64,000 nt of DNA from Chitinophaga alhagiae (GTDB taxonomy: Bacteria > Bacteroidota > Bacteroidia > Chitinophagales > Chitinophagaceae), in NCBI RefSeq assembly GCF_003568665.1, contig NZ_QXMH01000001.1, positions 1,302,001 through 1,366,000 of the forward strand, in the 5' to 3' direction. The number at the start of each line of letters is the position of its first letter. Position 1 is the first letter of the stretch. The translations under genes were made by a program, and so were the position numbers. The notes under the pieces are model-generated. The model ran no database searches, was not told the DNA's origin, and saw only the letters and a program-made list of their open reading frames with translations. This document shows, in pieces, positions 35,291 to 43,175 of this stretch.

Positions 35291-36448
35291 ATGAAGAGCA
35301 GACTTTTTTTACTGTGCGTGCTGGTGCTCAGCAGCATGGTTACCTACAGCCAGTCCGTACCGGTATTTACGGCCGGCCAGGAAGGGCACCGCAGTTACCG
35401 CATCCCCGCCATTATCGGGCTTCCCAACGGCCACCTGCTGGCATTTTGCGAGGGGCGTGTACACAACGCAGGAGATTTCGGGGATATCAACATTGTGATG
35501 AAACGCAGCACAGACGGCGGCAAAACATGGAGCGCCCTGCAGGAAGTAGTAGACTATGACTCCCTGCAAGCTGGCAACCCCGCGCCGGTTGTAGATACCA
35601 GAGATCCCGCCTTCCCCGGCGGCCGCATCTTCCTTTTTTACAACACCGGCAACAACCACGAAGGAGAAGTGCGGAAAGGGAAAGGATTGCGCGAGGTCTG
35701 GTACAAAACCTCCGCAGACAATGGCGCCACCTGGTCTGACCCGGTGAACATCACCGCCCAAACGCACCGCCCTTCATTTCCGCCGGCCTATTCCTTTCCG
35801 GAAGACTGGCGCAGCTATGCCAACACGCCCGGCCACGCCATGCAGTTTGAAAGCGGGAAGTTCGAAGGAAGGATATTTGTTGCCGCCAACCACTCCGCCG
35901 GGCCGCCGCAACCGCACTTCCGGGATTACCGCGCGCATGGTTTCTATACCGATGACCATGGCAAAACCTTCCGCCTTGGCGGGAGCGTAGCTGTTCCCGG
36001 CGGTAACGAGGCCATTGCCGCGGATATTTCCGGCAGCCGCCTCATGATGAACGTCCGCAACCAGCAGGGCGATGTGCGGGCCAGGATAGTGGCCGTCAGT
36101 AAAGACGGCGGCGCCACCTGGGATACCGCCTATTTTGACCGCAACCTGCCAGACCCAGTATGCCAGGGCACGCTGCTCACGCTGCAACGCCGCAAAAAAG
36201 GGCATGTACTTGCTTTCTGCAACGCGGCAGACACCACCCAGCGGGATAATCTCACCTTGCGCATCAGCACCAACGATGGTAAAACATGGAAAAGAAGCTA
36301 CGTGATAGACCGCTCCCCCGGCGCGCTGAAAAGCAGCAAAACCGCCTATTCGGACATTGTGCGGCTGTCCCGCAGGGCTGTGGGCGTGCTGTATGAAAAA
36401 GACAATTACAGCACCATCACCTTCGTTCCCGTAAAGATCAAATTATGA
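35291..36448 (+). CDS. Exo-alpha-sialidase (GH33, BNR repeats)
   Basis: A 385-residue exported enzyme; the signal peptide is MKSRLFLLCVLVLSSMVTYS. The substrate-binding YRIP motif is near residue 36, and Asp boxes are visible as STDGGKTW, SADNGATW, SKDGGATW and the weaker STNDGKTW. A C-terminal YEKDNY segment probably holds the nucleophilic Tyr. It would release terminal sialic acid from glycans in the periplasm or outside. Its stop overlaps the start of the GH20 gene (ATGA), and it lies downstream of the import and breakdown genes in one operon. Confidence 0.92.
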   Translation: MKSRLFLLCVLVLSSMVTYSQSVPVFTAGQEGHRSYRIPAIIGLPNGHLLAFCEGRVHNAGDFGDINIVMKRSTDGGKTWSALQEVVDYDSLQAGNPAPVVDTRDPAFPGGRIFLFYNTGNNHEGEVRKGKGLREVWYKTSADNGATWSDPVNITAQTHRPSFPPAYSFPEDWRSYANTPGHAMQFESGKFEGRIFVAANHSAGPPQPHFRDYRAHGFYTDDHGKTFRLGGSVAVPGGNEAIAADISGSRLMMNVRNQQGDVRARIVAVSKDGGATWDTAYFDRNLPDPVCQGTLLTLQRRKKGHVLAFCNAADTTQRDNLTLRISTNDGKTWKRSYVIDRSPGALKSSKTAYSDIVRLSRRAVGVLYEKDNYSTITFVPVKIKL

Positions 36449-38295
36449 TACGGCGCCTGCTAACATTGCTGCTGCCGTTTGCCGCCCACGCCCAGCCGGC
36501 GCTGATCCCCGCACCGCAGCAGGTAAGCTGGGACGCCGGGCATTTTGAAAAAGCGGCCTGCCGGTACCTGCTGCCGGCGGATGACATGTTCAGGCGGGAG
36601 GTACGGCTGTTGCAAACCCTCTTCCCGCAGGCCAGAATGGCGCAGGGCAGCAACAATTACGTGGTGGTCCGCCGCGGCGGCAACCGGCCGGAAGGGTACA
36701 CCCTGCAGGTACACCCGGACAGTATTGTGATAACGGCCCAGGACGCGGCCGGCGCGTTCTACGCCATACAGACCCTGCAGCAACTGGCCCGGGGCAACAG
36801 CAAGATACCGGCATGCCGCATTACAGACTGGCCGGCCTTTGCCTGGCGCGGCTACATGGTGGACGTGGGCAGGAACTACCAAAGCATGCCGCTGCTGAAA
36901 CAGCAGATCGATGTAATGGCACGGTACAAGCTGAACGTTTTTCACTTCCACCCCACTGAAGACGTGGCCTGGCGGCTGGCCTGCAGGCAATATCCTCAAC
37001 TGACGGCGCCGGAGCACATGACACGCAACAAAGGGAAATTTTATTCCGAAGCCGACATGCGGGAATTGATAGCGTACTGCCGTGACCGTTATATCACCCT
37101 TGTGCCGGAAATAGACATGCCCGGCCATAGCACCGCCTTCAGGCGCGCCATGAAAACAGACATGCAGTCAGACACAGGGCTGGCCATCGTGAAAAGCATC
37201 CTGCGGGAATTTTGCGCCACGTACGATGTACCTTATATACACATCGGCGGTGACGAGGTACATATTTCCAACCGGCAATTTCTGCCGGAGGTAACAGCGC
37301 TGCTGCATTCCCTGGGCAAACAAACCATTGGCTGGAGCCCCGGCGGCAACCTGCACCCCGGCACGCTCCGCCAGTTGTGGATGAATGATGGCGCCACGGA
37401 TACTTCCCTGCAGTATGTAGACTCCCGCCATCTTTACCTGAACCATATGGACCCGCTGGAAACCGTGGCAACCCTGTTCTTCCGGGAAATAGACACGGCC
37501 ATGAAAGGCGCCACGCTGTGCCTCTGGCACGACCGGAAGGTGCGGCATGAAGATGACCTGCTACGCATGAACGCTGTATACCCGGGCATTCCGGCCTTTT
37601 CCGAACGTGTCTGGAAAGGCGGCGGGTACCCCGGTTGGGCCGCCGCCATCGGCGCGCCCGGCACGGCAAAAGCCACCTCTTTTGCCGCTTTTGAGCAACG
37701 CCTCCTGCAGCACCGGCAACGCTATTTTTCAACATTATCTTTCCCTTACGCAGCCCAATCCGCATTGGTATGGGACCTGTACGGCCCCTTCCGGAATAAT
37801 GGAGACCTTGCCCGTGATTTTGATACTACCGGCGCACCGGCGCTGCAAACCGTGGGCGGCACGGTTATTCTCCGCCACTGGTGGGCGCCGAAAGTAACGG
37901 GCGCTTTACCGGCGCCGGAAGAGAACACCACCTGGTACGCTTACACCAGGATCTGGCGCAACAAGGCAGGCCCTGAAAAGTTCTGGATAGGGTTCAACAA
38001 CTTTTCCCGCTCCCCGAACACAGACTCACCGCCCGCCCGCGCGTGGGACAACCGCCACAGCGCCGTATGGGTAAACGGCAGCCTGGTGCCGCCGCCCCAC
38101 TGGAAAAGGGCCGGGCAAAAGGGAGACAGCGAAATTCCGCTGGTGGATGAAGGATATGAATACCGCGCGCCGGTAATCATTCCCCTGCGCAAAGGCTGGA
38201 ACACCGTTAAAATAAAAGCGCCGGTGGGCAGCTTCAAAGGGCCGGACTGGCATAACCCCGTGAAGTGGATGTTCACCTTTATACCCGCGCCGTGA
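36445..38295 (+). CDS. Beta-N-acetylhexosaminidase (GH20)
   Basis: A 616-residue exported enzyme with a short signal peptide (MIRRLLTLLLPFAAHAQ). An N-terminal GH20b-like domain (about 18-125) is followed by the TIM barrel from about 130, with WRGYMVDVGRNYQSM, FHPTEDVAWRL, LVPEIDMPGHS and the catalytic pair Asp270-Glu271 in HIGGDEVH. The C-terminal about 190 residues form a beta-rich extension. After the sialidase exposes the next sugar, this enzyme could remove GlcNAc or GalNAc. It overlaps the sialidase gene by 4 bases and ends the operon. Confidence 0.9.
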   Translation: MIRRLLTLLLPFAAHAQPALIPAPQQVSWDAGHFEKAACRYLLPADDMFRREVRLLQTLFPQARMAQGSNNYVVVRRGGNRPEGYTLQVHPDSIVITAQDAAGAFYAIQTLQQLARGNSKIPACRITDWPAFAWRGYMVDVGRNYQSMPLLKQQIDVMARYKLNVFHFHPTEDVAWRLACRQYPQLTAPEHMTRNKGKFYSEADMRELIAYCRDRYITLVPEIDMPGHSTAFRRAMKTDMQSDTGLAIVKSILREFCATYDVPYIHIGGDEVHISNRQFLPEVTALLHSLGKQTIGWSPGGNLHPGTLRQLWMNDGATDTSLQYVDSRHLYLNHMDPLETVATLFFREIDTAMKGATLCLWHDRKVRHEDDLLRMNAVYPGIPAFSERVWKGGGYPGWAAAIGAPGTAKATSFAAFEQRLLQHRQRYFSTLSFPYAAQSALVWDLYGPFRNNGDLARDFDTTGAPALQTVGGTVILRHWWAPKVTGALPAPEENTTWYAYTRIWRNKAGPEKFWIGFNNFSRSPNTDSPPARAWDNRHSAVWVNGSLVPPPHWKRAGQKGDSEIPLVDEGYEYRAPVIIPLRKGWNTVKIKAPVGSFKGPDWHNPVKWMFTFIPAP

Positions 38296-38322
38296 AGGTG
38301 CTACGCTTTATTGATCCTGTGC

Positions 38323-38357
38323 AGAAGGCCGGTCAGGTATACTGGCCGGCCTTCTTT
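38323..38357 (+). terminator. Terminator, copy 1 of a tandem pair
   Basis: Stem AGAAGGCCGG...CCGGCCTTCT followed by TT, just after the GH20 gene. About 75 bases later a second, related hairpin follows; upstream flanks of the two are also alike (TTGATCCTG before each). Confidence 0.75.
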
Positions 38358-38398
38358 GTACCTCCGCTGTAGCGGTGTTACGCGCCATTGATCCTGAC

Positions 38399-38434
38399 AG
38401 AGGGCCGGTCATGCACAGTCACCGGCCCTCTTTT
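38399..38434 (+). terminator. Terminator, copy 2 of a tandem pair
   Basis: Stem AGAGGGCCGG...CCGGCCCTCT followed by TTT. Similar to the hairpin at 38323-38357, so the unit seems to have been duplicated. Confidence 0.75.
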
Positions 38435-38480
38435 GTCTCCTGCCTGCCGCTCCAAATATTCTATCTTTACAAAAAAAAAG

Positions 38481-39446
38481 ATGCCCGTTGTACCCACCAC
38501 GGATTACAAGGCTCCCTTTCTGCTGCGGAACCGCCACCTGCTGACCATTTTTCCCTCCCTGTTCAGGAAAATAAAAACAGCGCGGTACACCCGTACGCGC
38601 ATCCGTACAGCGGATAACGATTTTATTGATCTTGACCTCAGCAGCGTGAACAGCCGCAAGCTGGTGATCATACTCCACGGGCTGGAAGGCAGCTCCCGCA
38701 GGCAGTACGTTACCGGTATGGTCAACATTTTCAATGAAGGCGGGTATGATACGGTTGCCATGAACTTTCGCGGGTGCAGCGGGGAAAGCAATGAGGCCCT
38801 CCGCTTTTACCACAGCGGCGAAACCGGGGACCTGCAAACCGTGGTAGAGCATATGGCCGCCACCGGCCGGTACACGCACCTTCACCTGGTGGGTTTTTCC
38901 CTTGGCGGTAATGTGACCCTCAAGTACGTGGGCGAAAGAAGTACGGGCATTCTTCCCCTGGTCCGCTCCGCGGTGGCCATTTCAGTGCCCTGCGATCTGA
39001 AAGATAGCTCCCTGGAACTGGAAAAACGGCATAACGCCATCTACATGAAACGTTTCATCCGCTCGCTGGGCGCCAAGCTGGAAGAGAAAGCCCTTCGTTA
39101 CCCCGGTAAGATCTCGCTGGAGCGGTTTGACGAGATCCGAAACTTCAAACAGTTTGACGACCGCTACACAGCTCCCATGCATGGCTACAAGGACGCAGAA
39201 GAATACTGGGCCCGCAACAGCTCCCGGCAATTTCTGCCCGGCATCCGCATTCCCACACTGCTCATCAATGCACTGGACGATCCCTTTCTTGGCAAGGGCA
39301 GCTTTCCTTATGAGGAAGCGGAACAAAACCCCTTCTTCCACCTGGAAACCCCGCAAACCGGCGGGCATGTGGGGTTTGTGACCTTTTCAGGCAAACATTA
39401 CTGGTCTGAAAGAAGGGCTTTCCAGTTCATTCACGAGCATCCCTGA
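38481..39446 (+). CDS. Alpha/beta hydrolase (YheT/ABHD1-3-like)
   Basis: A 321-residue cytoplasmic protein. The start at 38481 (MPVVPTTDYKAPFLLRNRHL) fits the family, whose members open with a segment like FLLRNRHLLTIFPSL. Oxyanion region LVIILHGLEGSS, nucleophile Ser in GFSLGGN, acid in LLINALDDPFL and His in TGGHVGF make a complete triad. YheT-type enzymes are probable esterases with unknown substrate. A TATCTTTA element at 38462-38469 lies just before the start. A terminator follows directly. Confidence 0.85.
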   Translation: MPVVPTTDYKAPFLLRNRHLLTIFPSLFRKIKTARYTRTRIRTADNDFIDLDLSSVNSRKLVIILHGLEGSSRRQYVTGMVNIFNEGGYDTVAMNFRGCSGESNEALRFYHSGETGDLQTVVEHMAATGRYTHLHLVGFSLGGNVTLKYVGERSTGILPLVRSAVAISVPCDLKDSSLELEKRHNAIYMKRFIRSLGAKLEEKALRYPGKISLERFDEIRNFKQFDDRYTAPMHGYKDAEEYWARNSSRQFLPGIRIPTLLINALDDPFLGKGSFPYEEAEQNPFFHLETPQTGGHVGFVTFSGKHYWSERRAFQFIHEHP

Positions 39447-39476
39447 AAACGGGCTTGTACATCAATGGCCCGTTTT
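39446..39476 (+). terminator. Rho-independent terminator
   Basis: Stem AAAACGGGC...GCCCGTTTT right after the alpha/beta hydrolase stop. Confidence 0.75.
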
Positions 39477-39584
39477 ACAACGGGGCCTGCGCGCTTATTC
39501 TGATGGCAGGCTGCCGCCCGCCCCGGCCGTGAACAGCACTACGTCTCCCTGTTCCGAAAAAAATTCCGGAAAAACATTTATTCG

Positions 39585-39592
39585 TAGATTTG
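39585..39592 (+). promoter_or_regulatory. -7 promoter element (TAGATTTG) touching the AraC start
   Basis: TAGATTTG matches TAnnTTTG and ends only 4 bases before the ATG at 39597, so the transcript would be leaderless or nearly so. Confidence 0.45.
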
Positions 39593-39596
39593 GTAT

Positions 39597-40499
39597 ATGG
39601 AAAAGACCCAAACCCTGGAAGAATTTTACCGTGCCAAAGACCTCCAGGTACCCGGCGGCCTGGAGAAAGAGATCGGTCATTTCAACGTTTTTAACTCGGC
39701 GGAATTTGTGGGGCGCGAAGCCAGGCCCCTGCCTTACAGCCGTCGTGACTTCTACAAGGTGGCCCTTGTAAGCGGCAGGAACCGTTATTATTTCGCGGAC
39801 AAGGTAATAGCAGTAGAAGACCACGCCCTGATGTTTGCCAACCCGCAGGTGCCCTACCAGTGCGAGCATCTTTCTGAAGAGCAGGGCGGTTACTTTTGCA
39901 TATTCACGGAAGCGTTCTTCCACCAGTTCACCTCCATCAGGCTGCTGGATTTCCCCGTATTCAGGCCGGGCGGCCAGCCCGTTGTACACCTGCCCGCGGC
40001 GCAGGTACAACCGGTGCGGGACCTCTTTGAGAAAATGCTGGCGGAGCTGCAGGCTGACTATACGTATAAATACGACCTGCTGCGCAATTATGCACTGGAG
40101 CTGATCCACACCGGGCTCAAGATGCAGCCCGCGCAGGAAGTACATGCCCACGGCAACGCGGCCGGGCGCATCTCCACCATGTTCAGCGAGCTGCTGGAAA
40201 GGCAGTTCCCCATCCAGTCTCCCGTACAACAGGTCAACTTCCGCACGGCCATAGACTTTGCCAACCAGTTGTCTGTACACGTGAACCATCTCAACAAGGC
40301 GCTGAAAGACACTACCGGTAAATCTACCTCCGAGCTGATAGCGGAGCGCATTGTGCGGGAAGCCAAAATGCTGCTGCGCCATACAGACTGGAACGTATCT
40401 GAAATAGGCTACTGCCTTGGTTTCCAGGAGCCGGCCCACTTCAATAATTTTTTCAAGAAAAAAACGCAGGTAACGCCCCGCTCTTTCCGCACCGTTTGA
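39597..40499 (+). CDS. AraC family transcriptional regulator
   Basis: A 300-residue regulator. The N-terminal part is a cupin-like sensing domain (FYKVALVSGRNRYYFADKVI, DHALMFANPQVPY). The C-terminal AraC DNA-binding domain has the first helix pair at DFANQLSVHVNHLNKALKDT and the second in WNVSEIGYCLGFQEPAHFNN with FFKKKTQVTPRSFR. It lies 80 bases before an SDR gene on the same strand, which is a likely target, a pairing often seen in Bacteroidota. The ligand is unknown. Confidence 0.87.
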   Translation: MEKTQTLEEFYRAKDLQVPGGLEKEIGHFNVFNSAEFVGREARPLPYSRRDFYKVALVSGRNRYYFADKVIAVEDHALMFANPQVPYQCEHLSEEQGGYFCIFTEAFFHQFTSIRLLDFPVFRPGGQPVVHLPAAQVQPVRDLFEKMLAELQADYTYKYDLLRNYALELIHTGLKMQPAQEVHAHGNAAGRISTMFSELLERQFPIQSPVQQVNFRTAIDFANQLSVHVNHLNKALKDTTGKSTSELIAERIVREAKMLLRHTDWNVSEIGYCLGFQEPAHFNNFFKKKTQVTPRSFRTV

Positions 40500-40579
40500 T
40501 TTTTGCAATTTTTGGTTTGAATTGATTAACAGCCGTGGCCATCCGCCGCGCTAGTTTTGTGCTATCAAAAACAACACAC

Positions 40580-41419
40580 ATGGCACAGCAACAAGTATGG
40601 TATGTTACAGGCGCTTCACAAGGCTTTGGCCTGGTACTCGTAAAAAAACTGCTGGGGCAGGGGTACAGGGTAGCCGCTACGTCGCGCAAAAAGGAAACGC
40701 TCGTTAACGCGGTGGGGCAGCATGAGAATTTTTTGCCGCTGCAAACAGACGTAACAGACGAACAGAGCGTATTGCGGTCCGTACAGGAAACGGTGAACAC
40801 CTTCGGCACTATAAACGTGGTGGTCAACAACGCCGGCTACGGCCTCATTGGCACGCTGGAAGAGCTGTCAGACGCGGAAGTGCGCAACAACTTCAATGTA
40901 AACGTATTTGGCCCGCTGAACGTGATCCGCCATGTAATGCCGGTATTGCGCGCGCAAGGCAGCGGCACTATTTTCAACATTTCCTCCATCGGCGGGTTCA
41001 ACGGCGCCTTTCCCGGTTTCGGCAGCTACTGCGGTACCAAATTTGCGCTGGAAGGGCTTTCCGAGTCACTGGCCGCGGAGGTGGCGCCCTTTGGCATCAG
41101 GGTGGTGATTGTCAGCCCCGGTTACTTCCGCACCAATTTCCTTTCCGCCGGATCGCTGGCGGTGCCCGCAAACCCTATTGCGGCGTACACCTCCACCCGC
41201 CAGTCACAGATCGCGCACCAGCAGCAGATCAACGGCGCGCAGCCCGGAGACCCGGAGAAAGGCATTGACGTGATACTGGCGGCCGCCCAGGCCCAACAGC
41301 CGCCGCTCCACCTGTTCCTGGGGCCAGACGCCTATCAGCTGGCCCGCCAGAAAATGGCGGCGGTGGAGGGAGACCTGCACAGCTGGCAGCACCTGGCCAC
41401 GGCTACGGATTTCAACTGA
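40580..41419 (+). CDS. SDR family oxidoreductase
   Basis: A 279-residue short-chain dehydrogenase. The NADP-type motif is VTGASQGFGLVLVKKL with SRKKE after strand 2, followed by NNAGYGLIGTLEEL, catalytic Ser in NISSIGGF and Tyr/Lys in YCGTKFALEGLSESL. PGYFRTNFLS follows. It belongs to the classical subgroup often labelled oxidoreductase of unknown substrate. A TAGTTTTG -7 element lies at 40552-40559, and ATG 40580 follows it. The upstream AraC gene is its likely regulator. Confidence 0.87.
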   Translation: MAQQQVWYVTGASQGFGLVLVKKLLGQGYRVAATSRKKETLVNAVGQHENFLPLQTDVTDEQSVLRSVQETVNTFGTINVVVNNAGYGLIGTLEELSDAEVRNNFNVNVFGPLNVIRHVMPVLRAQGSGTIFNISSIGGFNGAFPGFGSYCGTKFALEGLSESLAAEVAPFGIRVVIVSPGYFRTNFLSAGSLAVPANPIAAYTSTRQSQIAHQQQINGAQPGDPEKGIDVILAAAQAQQPPLHLFLGPDAYQLARQKMAAVEGDLHSWQHLATATDFN

Positions 41420-41554
41420 GCGGGGGGCCGCCCGCCAGGGAAACAAACATGATGCGGGAAAAACATTTTAACACGCTCCCTTCCGGGGCCGGCGCCAGCG
41501 CCGGCCCATTTTACAAAGACTTTGCCCATCCATCCCCATTTGCCGGAAATTCCG

Positions 41555-41562
41555 TACCTTTG
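41555..41562 (+). promoter_or_regulatory. -7 promoter element of the helicase gene (TACCTTTG)
   Basis: TACCTTTG matches TAnnTTTG. Transcription from here would give a 5' leader of about 130 bases before the TTG start at 41699. The remaining part of 41420-41698 shows a GGCCGGCGCC-type inverted repeat near 41488-41505 and no gene. Confidence 0.45.
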
Positions 41563-41698
41563 CGGATATTTCTATATCCCCTCCTCGGCAAAAGCCGCAG
41601 TCAGGTTCATTAAAATGATGTGTGGATATACAATCTAGCCATCCTTCCCTTCTTTTTAAGCAGGATTGTTAGCATCATTTTAGCAAAATCATAACATA

Positions 41699-42982
41699 TT
41701 GTCATTCGAGAAATTAAGTCTCATTGCGCCCATTTTGCGTGCGCTTGAAACACAGGGTTATCATACGCCCACACCTATCCAGAGCCAGGCCATACCCATC
41801 GTATTGCAGAAGAGAGACCTGCTGGCCTGTGCGCAAACCGGTACCGGTAAAACGGCTGCCTTTTCCATTCCCATCCTGCAATTATTATATCAGGAAAAAC
41901 AAACGGCGCAGGTGCCGGACAGGCATATCAAAACACTGATACTTACGCCCACCCGCGAGCTGGCCATCCAGATAGCAGAGAACATCAGGGATTATGGCGC
42001 GCATACCGGCATCAAACACCTGGTCATTTTCGGGGGCGTATCCCCGCAAACGCAGATACAAGCCCTGAGGCATGGCACAGACATACTGGTGGCCACGCCG
42101 GGCCGCCTGCTGGACCTCTGGCAGCAGGGCCACATCAACCTGCGGTACATCCGCCAGTTTGTGCTGGACGAGGCAGACCGTATGCTGGACATGGGTTTTA
42201 TTCACGATGTAAAAAGGGTGATCACCAAACTCCCTGAAAAACGCCAGACGTTGTTCTTCTCCGCTACCATGCCGGCAGAAATTGCGGGCCTGGCCAATTC
42301 CATCCTCACCAACCCGCTGAAGGTAGCGGTAACGCCCGTTTCCTCCACTGCTGAAAAAGTGGAGCAGCGCCTTTATCATGTGGATAAAAGCTCCAAACGC
42401 GCGCTGCTGGTGCATGTATTGAAAGATGCGTCCATCTCCAGCGCCCTGGTGTTTACCAGGACCAAACATGGGGCGGACCGGGTGGCCAAGGAGCTGAACA
42501 AAGCGCAGATAGCCGCCAGCGCCATACATGGAGACAAGTCACAGAACGCCCGCCAGCGCGCCCTGACCGATTTCAAGGCAGGCCGCATCCGCGTGCTGGT
42601 AGCAACAGACATTGCCGCCCGCGGTATTGACGTGGACAATCTTTCGCACGTGATCAATTACGAAATACCCAACGTACCGGAAACGTACGTGCACCGTATT
42701 GGCAGAACGGGCAGGGCGGGCGCCAGCGGTATAGCCCTCTCTTTTTGTGAAGCGGAAGAGCTGCCGTATGTGAAAGACATTGCCAAACTGATAGCGCAGG
42801 AAATTCCGGTGATCAAAGACCACCCTTTCCCTGCCAGCCAAACTTCTGTGACCGCCACGGTGAAACCCGTACCGGCCGTGCAGATGCGGCAATCATCTTC
42901 CCAGCAGGTAGCGGCCAAGAAGCGGAACAACCGCCCCAACAGGTGGCGCGGCGGCCGTGGTAACCGGCAACAGCAGGCGTAG
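41699..42982 (+). CDS. DEAD-box RNA helicase (RhlE-like)
   Basis: A 427-residue helicase. The start is TTG at 41699 (SFEKLSLIAPILRALETQGY), because no ATG fits the Q-motif start. Motifs in order: Q motif (TPIQSQAIP), I (AQTGTGKT), Ia (PTRELAIQ), Ib (TPGRLLDL), II (DEAD), III (SAT), V (ATDIAARGIDV) and VI (HRIGRTGRAG). The C-terminal tail is basic with KKRNNRPNRWRGGRGNRQQQ, an RGG-like RNA-binding tail typical of RhlE. It would unwind structured RNA, often in cold adaptation or ribosome assembly. The long leader may allow post-transcriptional control. Confidence 0.93.
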   Translation: MSFEKLSLIAPILRALETQGYHTPTPIQSQAIPIVLQKRDLLACAQTGTGKTAAFSIPILQLLYQEKQTAQVPDRHIKTLILTPTRELAIQIAENIRDYGAHTGIKHLVIFGGVSPQTQIQALRHGTDILVATPGRLLDLWQQGHINLRYIRQFVLDEADRMLDMGFIHDVKRVITKLPEKRQTLFFSATMPAEIAGLANSILTNPLKVAVTPVSSTAEKVEQRLYHVDKSSKRALLVHVLKDASISSALVFTRTKHGADRVAKELNKAQIAASAIHGDKSQNARQRALTDFKAGRIRVLVATDIAARGIDVDNLSHVINYEIPNVPETYVHRIGRTGRAGASGIALSFCEAEELPYVKDIAKLIAQEIPVIKDHPFPASQTSVTATVKPVPAVQMRQSSSQQVAAKKRNNRPNRWRGGRGNRQQQA

Positions 42983-43065
42983 TGCATATAGGAACGAGAA
43001 ACAACCGCCCAAACAGGCGGCGCGGTGACCGTGTTAAAGGGTGCCGCGCATAGAAGAATAAGAAA

Positions 43066-43150
43066 AGGACGTTTTACATGTTGAGGGCAAGGGCAGACAG
43101 GCGCCGATCCTCCAACTGCCTTCAGGCAGCAATTACATGTAAAACGTCCT
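43066..43150. terminator. Long inverted repeat with inner hairpin, probable bidirectional terminator
   Basis: Perfect 16-base arms (AGGACGTTTTACATGT and its complement) separated by 53 bases, which hold a small inner hairpin CTGCCT-TC-AGGCAG. It lies between the convergent helicase and cytochrome-LRR genes; a T-rich tract follows the right arm. The size is large for a simple terminator, so it may also be part of a structured 3' end. Confidence 0.6.
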
Positions 43151-43175
43151 CTTTATTTTTTGCTACACAACAGCG

